A program made the translations under genes and the position numbers. DNA of 46,248 bases from contig CAMYLY010000016.1 of the NCBI GenBank assembly GCA_947259405.1, positions 1 through 46,248 on the forward strand, in the 5' to 3' direction. The DNA comes from an uncultured Gemmatimonadales bacterium. GTDB taxonomy: Bacteria; Gemmatimonadota; Gemmatimonadetes; Gemmatimonadales; GWC2-71-9. The notes beneath the pieces were generated by a model, which worked only from the letters and a program-made list of their open reading frames with translations, was not told the DNA's origin and did not search any database. Positions 1-7,242 of the stretch are shown here, piece by piece (positions within the stretch are counted from its first letter, which is position 1; every line of letters starts with the position of its first letter).

Positions 1-392
1 ACCTGTCCGAAGAAGACGCTGCCGAAGAGTCCGAAGACGATGGACGGCACCGCTGCCAGCAGGTCGAGGCCTCGCCGCACCCAGCGACCGAAGCGGCCGC
101 CACGTCGGGTCAGCTCGGCGAGGTAGGCGGCGCTGCCGAGGCCGAGTGGAACCGACGCCGTCAGACAGACCGCCAGGATCGCGAGGGTCGAGACGATGAC
201 CGGGCCGATGCCCCCCGCGCGACCTGCGTCGAGTGGGGAGGTGGTGAGAAACGCCCAGCTCAGCCTCCCGAAGCCGTGGCGCAACAGGTCGAAGAGGATC
301 CAGCCGAAGGTCAGTACCACGCCGCCGGCGACCAGAGCCAGGACCAGCTCGATCGCCCGCGCCGGGACGCGCCGCCGACGCCGATCAGGCAT
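1..392 (-). CDS. pstA: Phosphate ABC transporter permease PstA, 3' end outside the window
   Basis: One of the two inner-membrane permeases of the PstSCAB phosphate importer. The frame starts at an ATG at 392-390 with a short arginine-rich N-terminus, then a transmembrane segment (ELVLALVAGGVVLTFGWILF). After a periplasmic stretch come a second hydrophobic segment and the permease motif running into AAVPSIVFGLFGSVFF, which is characteristic of PstA. About 130 residues are present; the family is usually near 280, so the C-terminal half lies beyond base 1. The start overlaps the pstC stop by 8 bases (ATGCCTGA), so the two are translationally coupled. Family assignment is strong; nothing can be said about pstB. 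Confidence 0.85.
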   Translation of the reverse strand, partial: MPDRRRRRVPARAIELVLALVAGGVVLTFGWILFDLLRHGFGRLSWAFLTTSPLDAGRAGGIGPVIVSTLAILAVCLTASVPLGLGSAAYLAELTRRGGRFGRWVRRGLDLLAAVPSIVFGLFGSVFFGQ

Positions 393-785
393 CGGCACCT
401 CCGCGGCCGAGACGCTCCACCCCCGCGATCAGCACCGCCACCGCCACCATCACGGCGAGACCGCCGACGAAGAGCGCCGACCGATGGTGGGCCGTGGCGT
501 AGGCCATCTCGAGGGCGATATTGGCGGTCAGGGCCCGCACCGGGTCGAAGACGCTTCGGGGGAGCTGGACGACGTTGCCGCACACCATCAGGACCGCCAT
601 GGTCTCCCCGAGGGCGCGGACGGCGGCCAGTAGCACGCCGCTCGCGATCCCCGGGAGCGCCGCTGGCAAGGCCACCCCGCGTACCGTCGCCCAGCGATCG
701 AGGCCCAGGGCGGCGGCCCCCAGGAAGAGCGGACGCGGTACCGCCCGGAGAATGCGTAGTTGAGTCGCTCGAAGTGGTTGGTCAT
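385..785 (-). pseudogene. pstC: pstC 3' fragment fused to a kinase-like N-terminus
   Basis: From about 740 down to 385 the frame reads as the last third of PstC: LRAVPRPLFLGAAALGLDRW, then the permease EAA-like loop (VALPAALPGIASGVLLAAVRALGE) and final transmembrane segments. No PstC sequence lies upstream, and this frame reaches a TGA near 818-820 without a good start codon. A different frame begins with ATG at 785 and reads MTNHFERLNYAFSGRYRV, which resembles the first residues of bacterial Ser/Thr kinases, where the GRYRI-ER-LG glycine loop follows. The two identities meet inside about 20 bases near 732-750. About two thirds of PstC (normally near 300 residues) is missing. It is either a real deletion or rearrangement, or an assembly join. 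The PstC part is clear; the kinase part rests on 18 residues. Confidence 0.6.
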
Positions 786-845
786 GGCTGACGGATTTGC
801 CGAGCCGATGCGCGAAGAGCCATGAAGCAGGTCACGCCGCTTCAC

Positions 846-1192
846 TAACTGGCGTCTGACCGGTGGCTGGTTCCGTGCGCATGCTAGGTCGTCTCCAACA
901 TGCTTAGGCGCAGCCGGCTAACTCAAGATTATGCTGACCAGCATATCGCAATATGTCGCTCGCGCTCGCAGGATAGCAACGAGCACCACGAAGAGCGCAC
1001 CAGCCCGCAAGTGCAACACAACATTCGAGATAGACCGCCCCAACTCCCGAGCACTATGAGCGTTATGCTGCGGAAGCTTTGCAGGATAACATGATTCTCT
1101 GCCCCCCATTCTTTCGTTGTCTCATAGACGCCGGCTTGGCAGGCCTTACATCTGGCCATCAGCGCTGAGGCCAGCGGCCCTGACGGGGGCGG
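846..1192. other. Intergenic region, no convincing gene
   Basis: About 350 bases between the pst junction and the BsuPI-domain gene. The short open frames here show no family resemblance. It contains two small inverted repeats: ATGCTG-AC-CAGCAT at 931-944, and the longer one at 1062-1090. No promoter could be assigned. The base composition is visibly less GC-rich than the flanking genes. Confidence 0.6.
1062..1090. repeat. Imperfect inverted repeat (10-base arms)
   Basis: GTTATGCTGC at 1062-1071 pairs with GCAGGATAAC at 1081-1090 with one mismatch, leaving a 9-base loop. There is no T-tract on either side, so it is not a standard intrinsic terminator. The function is unknown. Confidence 0.5.
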
Positions 1193-1606
1193 CTAACGAA
1201 CGAGGATGTCTGTCCTGCCCACCAGCGTCGGCTCTCGGGCCGTGACCGTGCCCACCACCGTATACGTACCGATGGGTAGTCTCCCCGAAAACACCTCCTC
1301 GTAGCGGCGCACGTCGCCTGGCTGAAGCACTTCCGAACCGAGCATTTGCGCGAAGCCCATGCCATCGCTCCATCGCCAGACCACCTCATCGGCTGCATCT
1401 CTGATTTCGAAATCGTATCTCTGGGCGTTCATGAACTGGAGCGTCACGGCCTCTGGCCCAGTGTTCTCGAGCACCAGCACGAGTTGGATGGGTTGTCCTT
1501 CGGCATAGGTCGCCGAGTCGGTGGAGAGATGGAGGTTCATCTGGGCTGAGGCAGCGCAGGCCGTGGTCGCGAGCCCAAGAGCAATCGCACTGATGCGCGA
1601 AGGCAC
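1193..1606 (-). CDS. Secreted BsuPI-domain (intracellular proteinase inhibitor type) protein
   Basis: A 137-residue protein with an N-terminal signal peptide (MPSRISAIALGLATTACAAS, probable cleavage after ASA). The mature part is one beta-sandwich of the BsuPI type: LHLSTDSATYAEGQPIQLVL, then VLENTGPEAVTLQF, a FEIRDAADEVVWRWSDGMGF strand and the closing PIGTYTVVGTVTA. BsuPI of Bacillus subtilis inhibits an intracellular serine protease; the domain is also used in proteins of unknown role. It lies 50 bases downstream of a secreted subtilase on the same strand, so it may restrain that protease. The start is GTG at 1606-1604, without a clear Shine-Dalgarno, and sits inside a perfect 14-bp stem (1596-1635). 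Domain call good; the inhibitor role is inference. Confidence 0.75.
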   Translation of the reverse strand: MPSRISAIALGLATTACAASAQMNLHLSTDSATYAEGQPIQLVLVLENTGPEAVTLQFMNAQRYDFEIRDAADEVVWRWSDGMGFAQMLGSEVLQPGDVRRYEEVFSGRLPIGTYTVVGTVTAREPTLVGRTDILVR

Positions 1607-1635
1607 GCGCCCGAGATTGGACGCGTGCCTTCGCG
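1596..1635 (-). promoter_or_regulatory. Perfect 14-bp hairpin covering the inhibitor start codon
   Basis: CGCGAAGGCACGCG at 1596-1609 is perfectly complementary to the arm at 1622-1635, with a 12-base loop. The GTG start of the BsuPI gene (1606-1604) lies within the stem. It could be a terminator behind the subtilase, though it has no U-tract, or a structure that blocks translation of the inhibitor unless ribosomes or a factor open it. The pairing is seen directly; the role is inference. Confidence 0.6.
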
Positions 1636-1656
1636 GTCCATCAAGTGTCCGAACGG

Positions 1657-3360
1657 TCAGAAGACGACAGTCGACGTGTTGGAGCAGATCGATGTGCCGG
1701 TCTCGCAGACCTGATAGACGTAGGTCGCGCCACCGCGGTTATCCGTCGAGTCCGTGTAGGCACCATCATTGGCCGTCGTCACAATCAGGTTACCGTCCCG
1801 ATACACATCGACGTCGGTCGTCGCACCTGACCACGTGAGGTCGACGTTGTGCCGACCCCTGACCTTGTAACCGTTCGTGGAAAGGGACATCCCACCGCCA
1901 CCAGACGTTACCGTGACATTCTGCGTGTCTGAGTCCGATCCACCGGGGCCAGTCACCGTGAGCGTCACTGGGTACGTACCGTCGGAGGCGTATGTGTTGG
2001 ACGCCGATATCCCGGAACCGGAATTCCCGTCTCCGAAGATCCAGTCGTACGTATCGATCGATCCGGACGACTCACTGCCGTCGAACGTGCAGGACAGGCC
2101 ATTACATGAGTAGGTGAACGAGGCCATCGGCGGCTGCGGGCCTCCGCCGCCGATGAACGCCGTATAGAGCAGCAGGTTCGGCGTGCCGTTCTGTCGGCTT
2201 CGGCGATGAAACCGGATCTTGTTGACGCTGGCGTTGCTGGTGAGCGCACTCGTCACCTGCGCGGGTGTCGAACCGGCATTGGCATCGAGATAGAGGGCAA
2301 TTGCGCCCGCAACATGCGGGCTGGACATCGACGTCCCGCTCAGCGAGGCCGATGCGTTGTCACCCGTGTACCATGCCGATCGAATCGCGACACCAGGCCC
2401 GAGAATATCGACGCACGTCCCGTAGTTCGAGAACGAAGCCTCGTCGTCATCACTGGCCGTCGCCCCGACCGTATTGGCGTTGGGGGCACCCGCCGGACTC
2501 CCAGAGCAGGCGTCCTGGGGAATGCCGGCAAAGTTCCCGTTCCCAGCGGAGACAGCATAATGGATACCCGCTGCCACCGAGTTCTCCACGGCGTCTCGAA
2601 GGCTCTGCACATTGCCATAGCCAAGGCTCATATTGACCACGGATGGTCTGTTTGGATTCGCGTTGGCCGTGATCCAATCGACGCCGTCGATGGCCATCGA
2701 GACGTTCCCACTGCCCTGGCAGTTCACGACCCGGCCCGACCAGATGGTGGCGTTCTTCGCGACCCCGTACGACGACCCCGCAGCCGAGCCAGCCACGTGC
2801 GTCCCGTGTCCATGGCAGTCGGCCGCACTCCCATGGCCATCGCCCACGAAGTCGCCATTGGACCCGTTCGGGATGTAGTTGGCGCGACTGCCAAAATCGT
2901 TGTGGGTCAGGCGGATCCCGGTGTCGAGGATATACACGTCCACTCCAGTGCCATCGACGTTGTACGTGTAGCTGTCATCCAGCGGCAGGTCACGCTGGTC
3001 GATGCGGTCGATACCCCATGCCGGCGTTGGTGACTGCGTCGCGTGCAGCGTGGCGACACGGTCCTGCTCCACATAGGCCACCCACGGGTTGCGCGTGAGC
3101 GCGTCGGCCGCTTGCTGGGATCCCTTGAAGGCAAACCCGCGGATCGCGGTCTCATATGTGAACAGCACGCCGCCCTGCGCGTCGCCCAGACTCCGCTCGA
3201 GTCCCGGTGGCGCATTGTCTTCCAGCACCACGATGAACTGGTCCGCGATGGCTTGGGATTGGGCAAAATCAGGTTGATCGACGGGGGGTGAGACGGCCTC
3301 GCCACAGGCGGCGAGAAGGGTGACGGTGGCGATGGAGGTGAGCTTCAGAAAGCGACGCAT
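1657..3360 (-). CDS. Secreted subtilisin-like (S8, proteinase K type) protease lipoprotein with PKD domain
   Basis: A 567-residue serine endopeptidase. The start ATG at 3360 was chosen because MRRFLKLTSIATVTLLAACG is a lipoprotein signal (Cys about 19); the frame runs further upstream without signal features. Next comes an inhibitor I9 propeptide (QFIVVLEDNAPPGLERSLGD, about 40-105). The S8 domain has catalytic Asp in YILDTG (about 146), His in CHGHGTHVAG (about 185), oxyanion Asn in SAGNG (about 274) and Ser in LSGTSMSSPHVAG (about 344). A PKD domain follows (SFTYSCNGLSCTFDGSESSG to PVTLTVTGPGGSD), then a fibronectin-like C-terminus ending in TSTVVF. All catalytic residues are present. It probably degrades external protein. 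A BsuPI-domain gene follows on the same strand. Confidence 0.93.
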   Translation of the reverse strand: MRRFLKLTSIATVTLLAACGEAVSPPVDQPDFAQSQAIADQFIVVLEDNAPPGLERSLGDAQGGVLFTYETAIRGFAFKGSQQAADALTRNPWVAYVEQDRVATLHATQSPTPAWGIDRIDQRDLPLDDSYTYNVDGTGVDVYILDTGIRLTHNDFGSRANYIPNGSNGDFVGDGHGSAADCHGHGTHVAGSAAGSSYGVAKNATIWSGRVVNCQGSGNVSMAIDGVDWITANANPNRPSVVNMSLGYGNVQSLRDAVENSVAAGIHYAVSAGNGNFAGIPQDACSGSPAGAPNANTVGATASDDDEASFSNYGTCVDILGPGVAIRSAWYTGDNASASLSGTSMSSPHVAGAIALYLDANAGSTPAQVTSALTSNASVNKIRFHRRSRQNGTPNLLLYTAFIGGGGPQPPMASFTYSCNGLSCTFDGSESSGSIDTYDWIFGDGNSGSGISASNTYASDGTYPVTLTVTGPGGSDSDTQNVTVTSGGGGMSLSTNGYKVRGRHNVDLTWSGATTDVDVYRDGNLIVTTANDGAYTDSTDNRGGATYVYQVCETGTSICSNTSTVVF

Positions 3361-3467
3361 GGAGGCTCCGGGAGGCGAAGGGTCTTTTGGGGTGACACGG
3401 ACAATCCAGACAATCTTTCGGTTTTTGCCGGAAGTTGCAACAACCACGCCAAGGCGAGGCGCCGAGC

Positions 3468-3483
3468 GGCGGGTTCACCCGCC
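3468..3483. terminator. Short hairpin downstream of the S41-like gene
   Basis: GGCGGGT-TC-ACCCGCC forms a perfect 7-bp stem with a 2-base loop, about 30 bases beyond the stop of the S41-like gene (minus strand) and upstream of the subtilase. It lacks a U-tract, so terminator function is only plausible. Confidence 0.35.
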
Positions 3484-3511
3484 GACGAACGCGCCGCCAT
3501 CGGTTTGTGGT

Positions 3512-5137
3512 CTACCGTTCGACGCGCCGCAATGCCTCGTGCAGTGCCAGATCCTCTCCACGCACATACTCTACAAAGGACATCTGCACCGGAACGCCCG
3601 GCTCCAACGACTCGACCGACAGATCGCTCATGAGCCGCACACCGGAAGGCGGTTCAGCCGTCGATCCGCTATGGAACCCGTTGGCGAAGTGCATCGTGTA
3701 GCCGGAGTGCGGCAGCACGATGTTCCCACCTTCCGACCACGAATCCAAATGATCACCGGGGTGTTGGCCGACCAAACGTGCCCGGCCGCCTTCGGCAAGT
3801 TGACCCGCGTGATAGAGCCCGGCCGAGAACGTCGCGGGCCCCGTGATCACGAAAAGCCGGTCGGCGACCTTGGGGTGCGACGCCAGTTCCTCGAAGAACG
3901 CGCGGGCCGTGCCCTGGTTTCCACCCGTATTGAAGCGGAGGTCGACCGCGACAGCGCGAATGTCGCGCCCATCGATCTCGGCAAACACCGACTCGGCAAA
4001 GTCGGAAAACGATGGCCCGTCGGACATGTTCTGCGACCGATTGTACTGCAGGTAAAGCACGTCCAACTCGGCGAGGTAGATCATCCAGTAATGCTGAGAA
4101 GGCTGCTGGAGATACAAGGGCACGCCGACGGCGGTTGTGTCGAAGGCGGACACGGTCTGGAATGTCGAGTCGACATGCAGTGGAGAGAGTGACCACCAAT
4201 TCTCGGTTGGACGTGTTAAAGCGATCAGCGTGTCCGGTGTGATCTCGATCTCTTGTATCCCTCCGTTACACTCGACCGCAAAGCGCGCAGCGTCAGTGTC
4301 CAATACGCCAAGTCCCTGCAGAATCTCCGGGCTCGCCATGAAGTACGGACTCTTGTAGTTGACCCACGACTCGTTGCCGGCGAACAGCTCACCCACCTGA
4401 TCCCGCAACGATTGAACGTCCACACCCGCAATCGTCGTCACTCGGCAGCGGAGCATGTTCGCGTACTCGGGCGACGCCCGAACCACGTAGAGACCATCGC
4501 GGAACCACCACATCCGCACCGGATACCGCCGCAGCGCGAGCCGATTGCGGAGCAGGTACATCCGCGTGTGCGCGTTATCCGCGAGCGCGGCGATTTGTGA
4601 AAGCCGCACGACGATTTCGGGATCGGAGAGTTGGCCAAGCTCCCCCCGCAATTGCTCCAGCCGTCGCACCGCCTCCGCTCGCGTGTCGTCCGAGTAACTG
4701 CGGTCGTAGGCCAGGAAGCGGCGTTCGACGTGGTCGAGATCCTGTCGCCACGCGTCGACGCGACTACGCGGCTCGGTCACCGACGGCAGGCGACGGAGCG
4801 AGAATGGAAAGACTGGACCGTCGACCACCGCGGCATCGCCGACTACGGAATCCGAATCGCGAACGCCGGTGAACGCGATCTGCTGCGGACCCAACTCGAT
4901 GTCAAAGGAGATCGTATCGCCGCGCGTGTCCGGCGCCACGGCAATAGGCGGTGCGCCCGGCAACCGCAATTGCCCCGTCCACGTACTGTCGGCTTCGGTG
5001 AGTTCGAGATTGGTGAATACGGACTGGTTGGTCGTCTCGACGAACCCTTCCCAATCGCCCGACCAGCCACTGCCTCCCTCAGGAGCTATGCAAGCCACGA
5101 CGACCGACGACGAGGCCAAGAGAAGTCGAATTCGCAT
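3512..5137 (-). CDS. S41-family (C-terminal processing peptidase-like) lipoprotein
   Basis: A 541-residue secreted protein. ATG at 5137 was chosen because MRIRLLLASSSVVVACIAP is a clear lipoprotein signal; the open frame runs 52 codons further upstream without signal features. The first about 110 residues form a separate beta-rich domain (SGDWEGFVETTNQSVFTNLE), as in lipid- or lipocalin-like modules. A helical region follows, then the S41 fold: DIRAVAVDLRFNTGGNQGT, and the nucleophile region RLFVITGPATFSAGLYHAGQ with Ser about 438, where S41 peptidases carry TFSAGE-like sequence. No PDZ domain was recognised. Many such proteins are annotated as peptidase S41; activity on a particular substrate cannot be read from sequence. 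It is followed by the subtilase on the same strand. Confidence 0.8.
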   Translation of the reverse strand: MRIRLLLASSSVVVACIAPEGGSGWSGDWEGFVETTNQSVFTNLELTEADSTWTGQLRLPGAPPIAVAPDTRGDTISFDIELGPQQIAFTGVRDSDSVVGDAAVVDGPVFPFSLRRLPSVTEPRSRVDAWRQDLDHVERRFLAYDRSYSDDTRAEAVRRLEQLRGELGQLSDPEIVVRLSQIAALADNAHTRMYLLRNRLALRRYPVRMWWFRDGLYVVRASPEYANMLRCRVTTIAGVDVQSLRDQVGELFAGNESWVNYKSPYFMASPEILQGLGVLDTDAARFAVECNGGIQEIEITPDTLIALTRPTENWWSLSPLHVDSTFQTVSAFDTTAVGVPLYLQQPSQHYWMIYLAELDVLYLQYNRSQNMSDGPSFSDFAESVFAEIDGRDIRAVAVDLRFNTGGNQGTARAFFEELASHPKVADRLFVITGPATFSAGLYHAGQLAEGGRARLVGQHPGDHLDSWSEGGNIVLPHSGYTMHFANGFHSGSTAEPPSGVRLMSDLSVESLEPGVPVQMSFVEYVRGEDLALHEALRRVER

Positions 5138-5223
5138 CACGCTAAGACCCGCGTGTGTAGTTGAGGGACCACTACGACGCGATCCGAGCCGCGTTTCATC
5201 CAACGTCCCCTCCGTCCCATCTG

Positions 5224-5634
5224 CTACCCCGTCACCCACCTCCCGACAAGGAAGCCCACGGTCGCCACCACGCTCGACACCGCCATTCCCCACCCCATGT
5301 CGACATACGCGACGATCGCGGGGAAGTCCTTCGTGAGCGCGAGGTTCGTCAGGTCATAGGTCGCATACGCCACGAGCCCGAAGAAGGCCGCGAGGAGGAG
5401 GGTATGGCCGAGCGACGCGCGTTGCAGGCCGGGCAGCACGGCAAACACCAGAATCGCCGCAATGAAGAGCAGATAAAACACGATGGCTGGCACCCACTGC
5501 ACGTCGGGGCGCAGCAGGTGGCCCAAGTGCTTTTGATAAAACGCGTTAGCGACGACTCCGATCCACAGGAGGTCCACCGCCAGAAAGGTCACCAGGGCGG
5601 CGGCATACGTCGTAAGGAATTGCCCCACAGTCAT
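5224..5634 (-). CDS. DUF2177 family membrane protein
   Basis: A 136-residue inner-membrane protein with four predicted helices: FLTTYAAALVTFLAVDLLWI, WVPAIVFYLLFIAAILVFAV, LLLAAFFGLVAYATYDLTNL, and the C-terminal VSSVVATVGFLVGRWV. The DLLWIGVVA and YATYDLTNLA motifs are typical of DUF2177. Function unknown. A Shine-Dalgarno (GGAGG, about 8 bases before the ATG at 5634) supports the start. It is divergent from an SDR/DUF2867 gene across an 83-bp gap holding an inverted repeat. In some proteobacteria, small membrane proteins and SDR genes are part of light- or stress-induced LitR/CarH regulons with photolyase; no photolyase is seen here. Confidence 0.88.
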   Translation of the reverse strand: MTVGQFLTTYAAALVTFLAVDLLWIGVVANAFYQKHLGHLLRPDVQWVPAIVFYLLFIAAILVFAVLPGLQRASLGHTLLLAAFFGLVAYATYDLTNLALTKDFPAIVAYVDMGWGMAVSSVVATVGFLVGRWVTG

Positions 5635-5682
5635 TTAGTCGCCTCCGTAAAGGGTCCCGGTACGGCCACCACGATCGGCCGC

Positions 5683-5711
5683 TTGTGAGTATAATGTCCT
5701 ATACATAGATT
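5683..5711 (+). promoter_or_regulatory. Promoter with inverted repeat in the spacer; leaderless start
   Basis: TTGTGA (5683-5688) and TAGATT (5706-5711) are separated by 17 bp. The spacer holds a perfect inverted repeat, GTATA-ATGTCC-TATAC (5689-5704). The -10-like box ends only 6 bases before the ATG at 5718, so transcription would start at or next to the start codon, giving a leaderless mRNA. An operator between -35 and -10 is typical of MerR-family regulation, but the regulator is not in the window. Confidence 0.5.
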
Positions 5712-5717
5712 AGACAA

Positions 5718-7205
5718 ATGTTGAACAAAACCAGCGCCAACCGGCGGGTCTTGCTCACGGGTGCCACCGGATACGTCGGGGGGCGCCTCTTGCGCGCGCT
5801 TCAAATGAACGACGTGGCGCTCCGCTGCATGGCCCGGAACACCAAGGCACTCGAGGGCCGCGTTCCGGGCGACATCCAGCTGGTCCAGGCCGACGTGCTC
5901 GACCGCGCCTCCTCCGCCCGCGCCCTCGCCGGGGTCGACACCGCGTACTACCTGATCCACAGTATGGGGTCGACCGGCGACTTCGAAGACGAGGACCGGA
6001 AGGCCGCCACCATCTTCACCGAAGAAGCGGCTCACGCCGGCGTACGCCGCATCATCTACTTGGGTGGCCTCGGGAGTGGAAGCGACCTCTCACCGCACCT
6101 CGCAAGCCGCCAAGACGTTGGACGCGTGCTCGCGTCGACCGGCGTGACGACCGTGGAGTTGCGTGCGTCGGTCGTGATTGGGTCAGGAAGCCTGTCCTTC
6201 GAGATGGTACGGTCCCTGGTCGAGAAGCTCCCGGTCATGATCACCCCATCCTGGGTGCGTTCGCTTTCGCAGCCGATTGCGATCGAGGACCTCGTCGACT
6301 ACCTCGTCGCCGCCCTCGACGCCGAAGTCGAGGGACACCGCGTTGTCGAGATTGGCGGTGCCGATCAGGTCTCCTACGGCGACATCATGAACGAGTACGC
6401 ACGGCAGCGTGGGTTGCGGCGCGTGATGATTCCGGTGCCTGTGCTCTCGCCGCGCCTGTCATCGAGGTGGTTGGGACTTGTGACCCCCGTGTACGCGCGC
6501 ATCGGCCGGAAGCTGCTCGACAGCGTCCGGAACCCCACCGTCGTCACCGATGACTCGGCGAAGCGCGTGTTCCCCGACATCACGCCGCTGGGGATTACCG
6601 CGGCGATCGAGCGCGCGCTCCACCTCGAGGATCGCGACATTGCCGAAACACGATGGTCGGATGCCCTCTCGTCTAAAGGTGCTAGCAAGAGCTGGGCGGG
6701 CGTCACGTTCCGCCGCCGTATCGTGGACTCGCGAACCGTCGACGTGCCTTGCCCGCCCGACGAGGCCTTCGCACCCATCCGCCGCATTGGCGGGAACGTC
6801 GGGTGGTACTACGGGACCTGGTTGTGGCATGTGCGTGGCTTTCTCGACTTGCTCGTCGGTGGGGTGGGCGTGCGTCGTGGACGGCGGGATTCTGAACACG
6901 TCCACGCTGGTGACGCGCTGGACTTCTGGCGCGTGGAGGCCGTGACACCGAACGCGCACGTCCGCCTTCAGGCGGAGATGAAGCTACCGGGTCGCGCGTG
7001 GTTGGAGTTCGAGGTGGAACCGACGCCGGACGGTTCGAGGATTCGACAAACCGCCATCTTCGATCCGGTCGGACTATTCGGTCTCGCGTATTGGTACGCG
7101 CTCTACCCGCTCCATCGGTTGGTCTTCGCGGGAATGCTCCGCGGGATCGCGCGGTCGGCCGTCGACACGGCCGCGGAGCCTGCACCGGCGGCCACCGCGG
7201 TGTGA
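5718..7205 (+). CDS. NAD(P)-binding SDR protein with C-terminal DUF2867
   Basis: A 495-residue protein. Residues about 10-290 form an atypical short-chain dehydrogenase/NmrA-like Rossmann domain: VLLTGATGYVGGRLL is the GxxGxxG nucleotide-binding loop, followed by YYLIHSMGS and RRIIYLGGLG. From about 330 the sequence is DUF2867 (GWYYGTWLWHVRGFLDLLVG, DALDFWRVEAV, IFDPVGLFGLAYWYALYPLH), normally a START-like ligand-binding fold. This two-domain arrangement is common and is full length. Substrate unknown; a role with membrane lipids or quinones has been suggested by context elsewhere, not by this sequence. Start ATG at 5718 sits directly after a promoter, so the transcript may lack a leader. Confidence 0.88.
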   Translation: MLNKTSANRRVLLTGATGYVGGRLLRALQMNDVALRCMARNTKALEGRVPGDIQLVQADVLDRASSARALAGVDTAYYLIHSMGSTGDFEDEDRKAATIFTEEAAHAGVRRIIYLGGLGSGSDLSPHLASRQDVGRVLASTGVTTVELRASVVIGSGSLSFEMVRSLVEKLPVMITPSWVRSLSQPIAIEDLVDYLVAALDAEVEGHRVVEIGGADQVSYGDIMNEYARQRGLRRVMIPVPVLSPRLSSRWLGLVTPVYARIGRKLLDSVRNPTVVTDDSAKRVFPDITPLGITAAIERALHLEDRDIAETRWSDALSSKGASKSWAGVTFRRRIVDSRTVDVPCPPDEAFAPIRRIGGNVGWYYGTWLWHVRGFLDLLVGGVGVRRGRRDSEHVHAGDALDFWRVEAVTPNAHVRLQAEMKLPGRAWLEFEVEPTPDGSRIRQTAIFDPVGLFGLAYWYALYPLHRLVFAGMLRGIARSAVDTAAEPAPAATAV

Positions 7206-7242
7206 CTGTTCCGATCTGAGGTCGTTAATCGTTAATCCGCCC

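Noticed and set aside
914..1068. Possible integron attC site (GGCTAAC at 915-921 and GTTATGC at 1062-1068)
   Set aside because: The core sites do not fit the R''/R' consensus on both ends, and no matching inner L''/L' pair or integrase was found.
918..1109. Small minus-strand frame with one hydrophobic segment
   Set aside because: No ribosome site, no family resemblance, and overlapping frames are equally open.
7218..7237. Short direct repeat GTTAATC twice between convergent genes
   Set aside because: Only 7 bases and no further copies noticed; too short to mean an att site.
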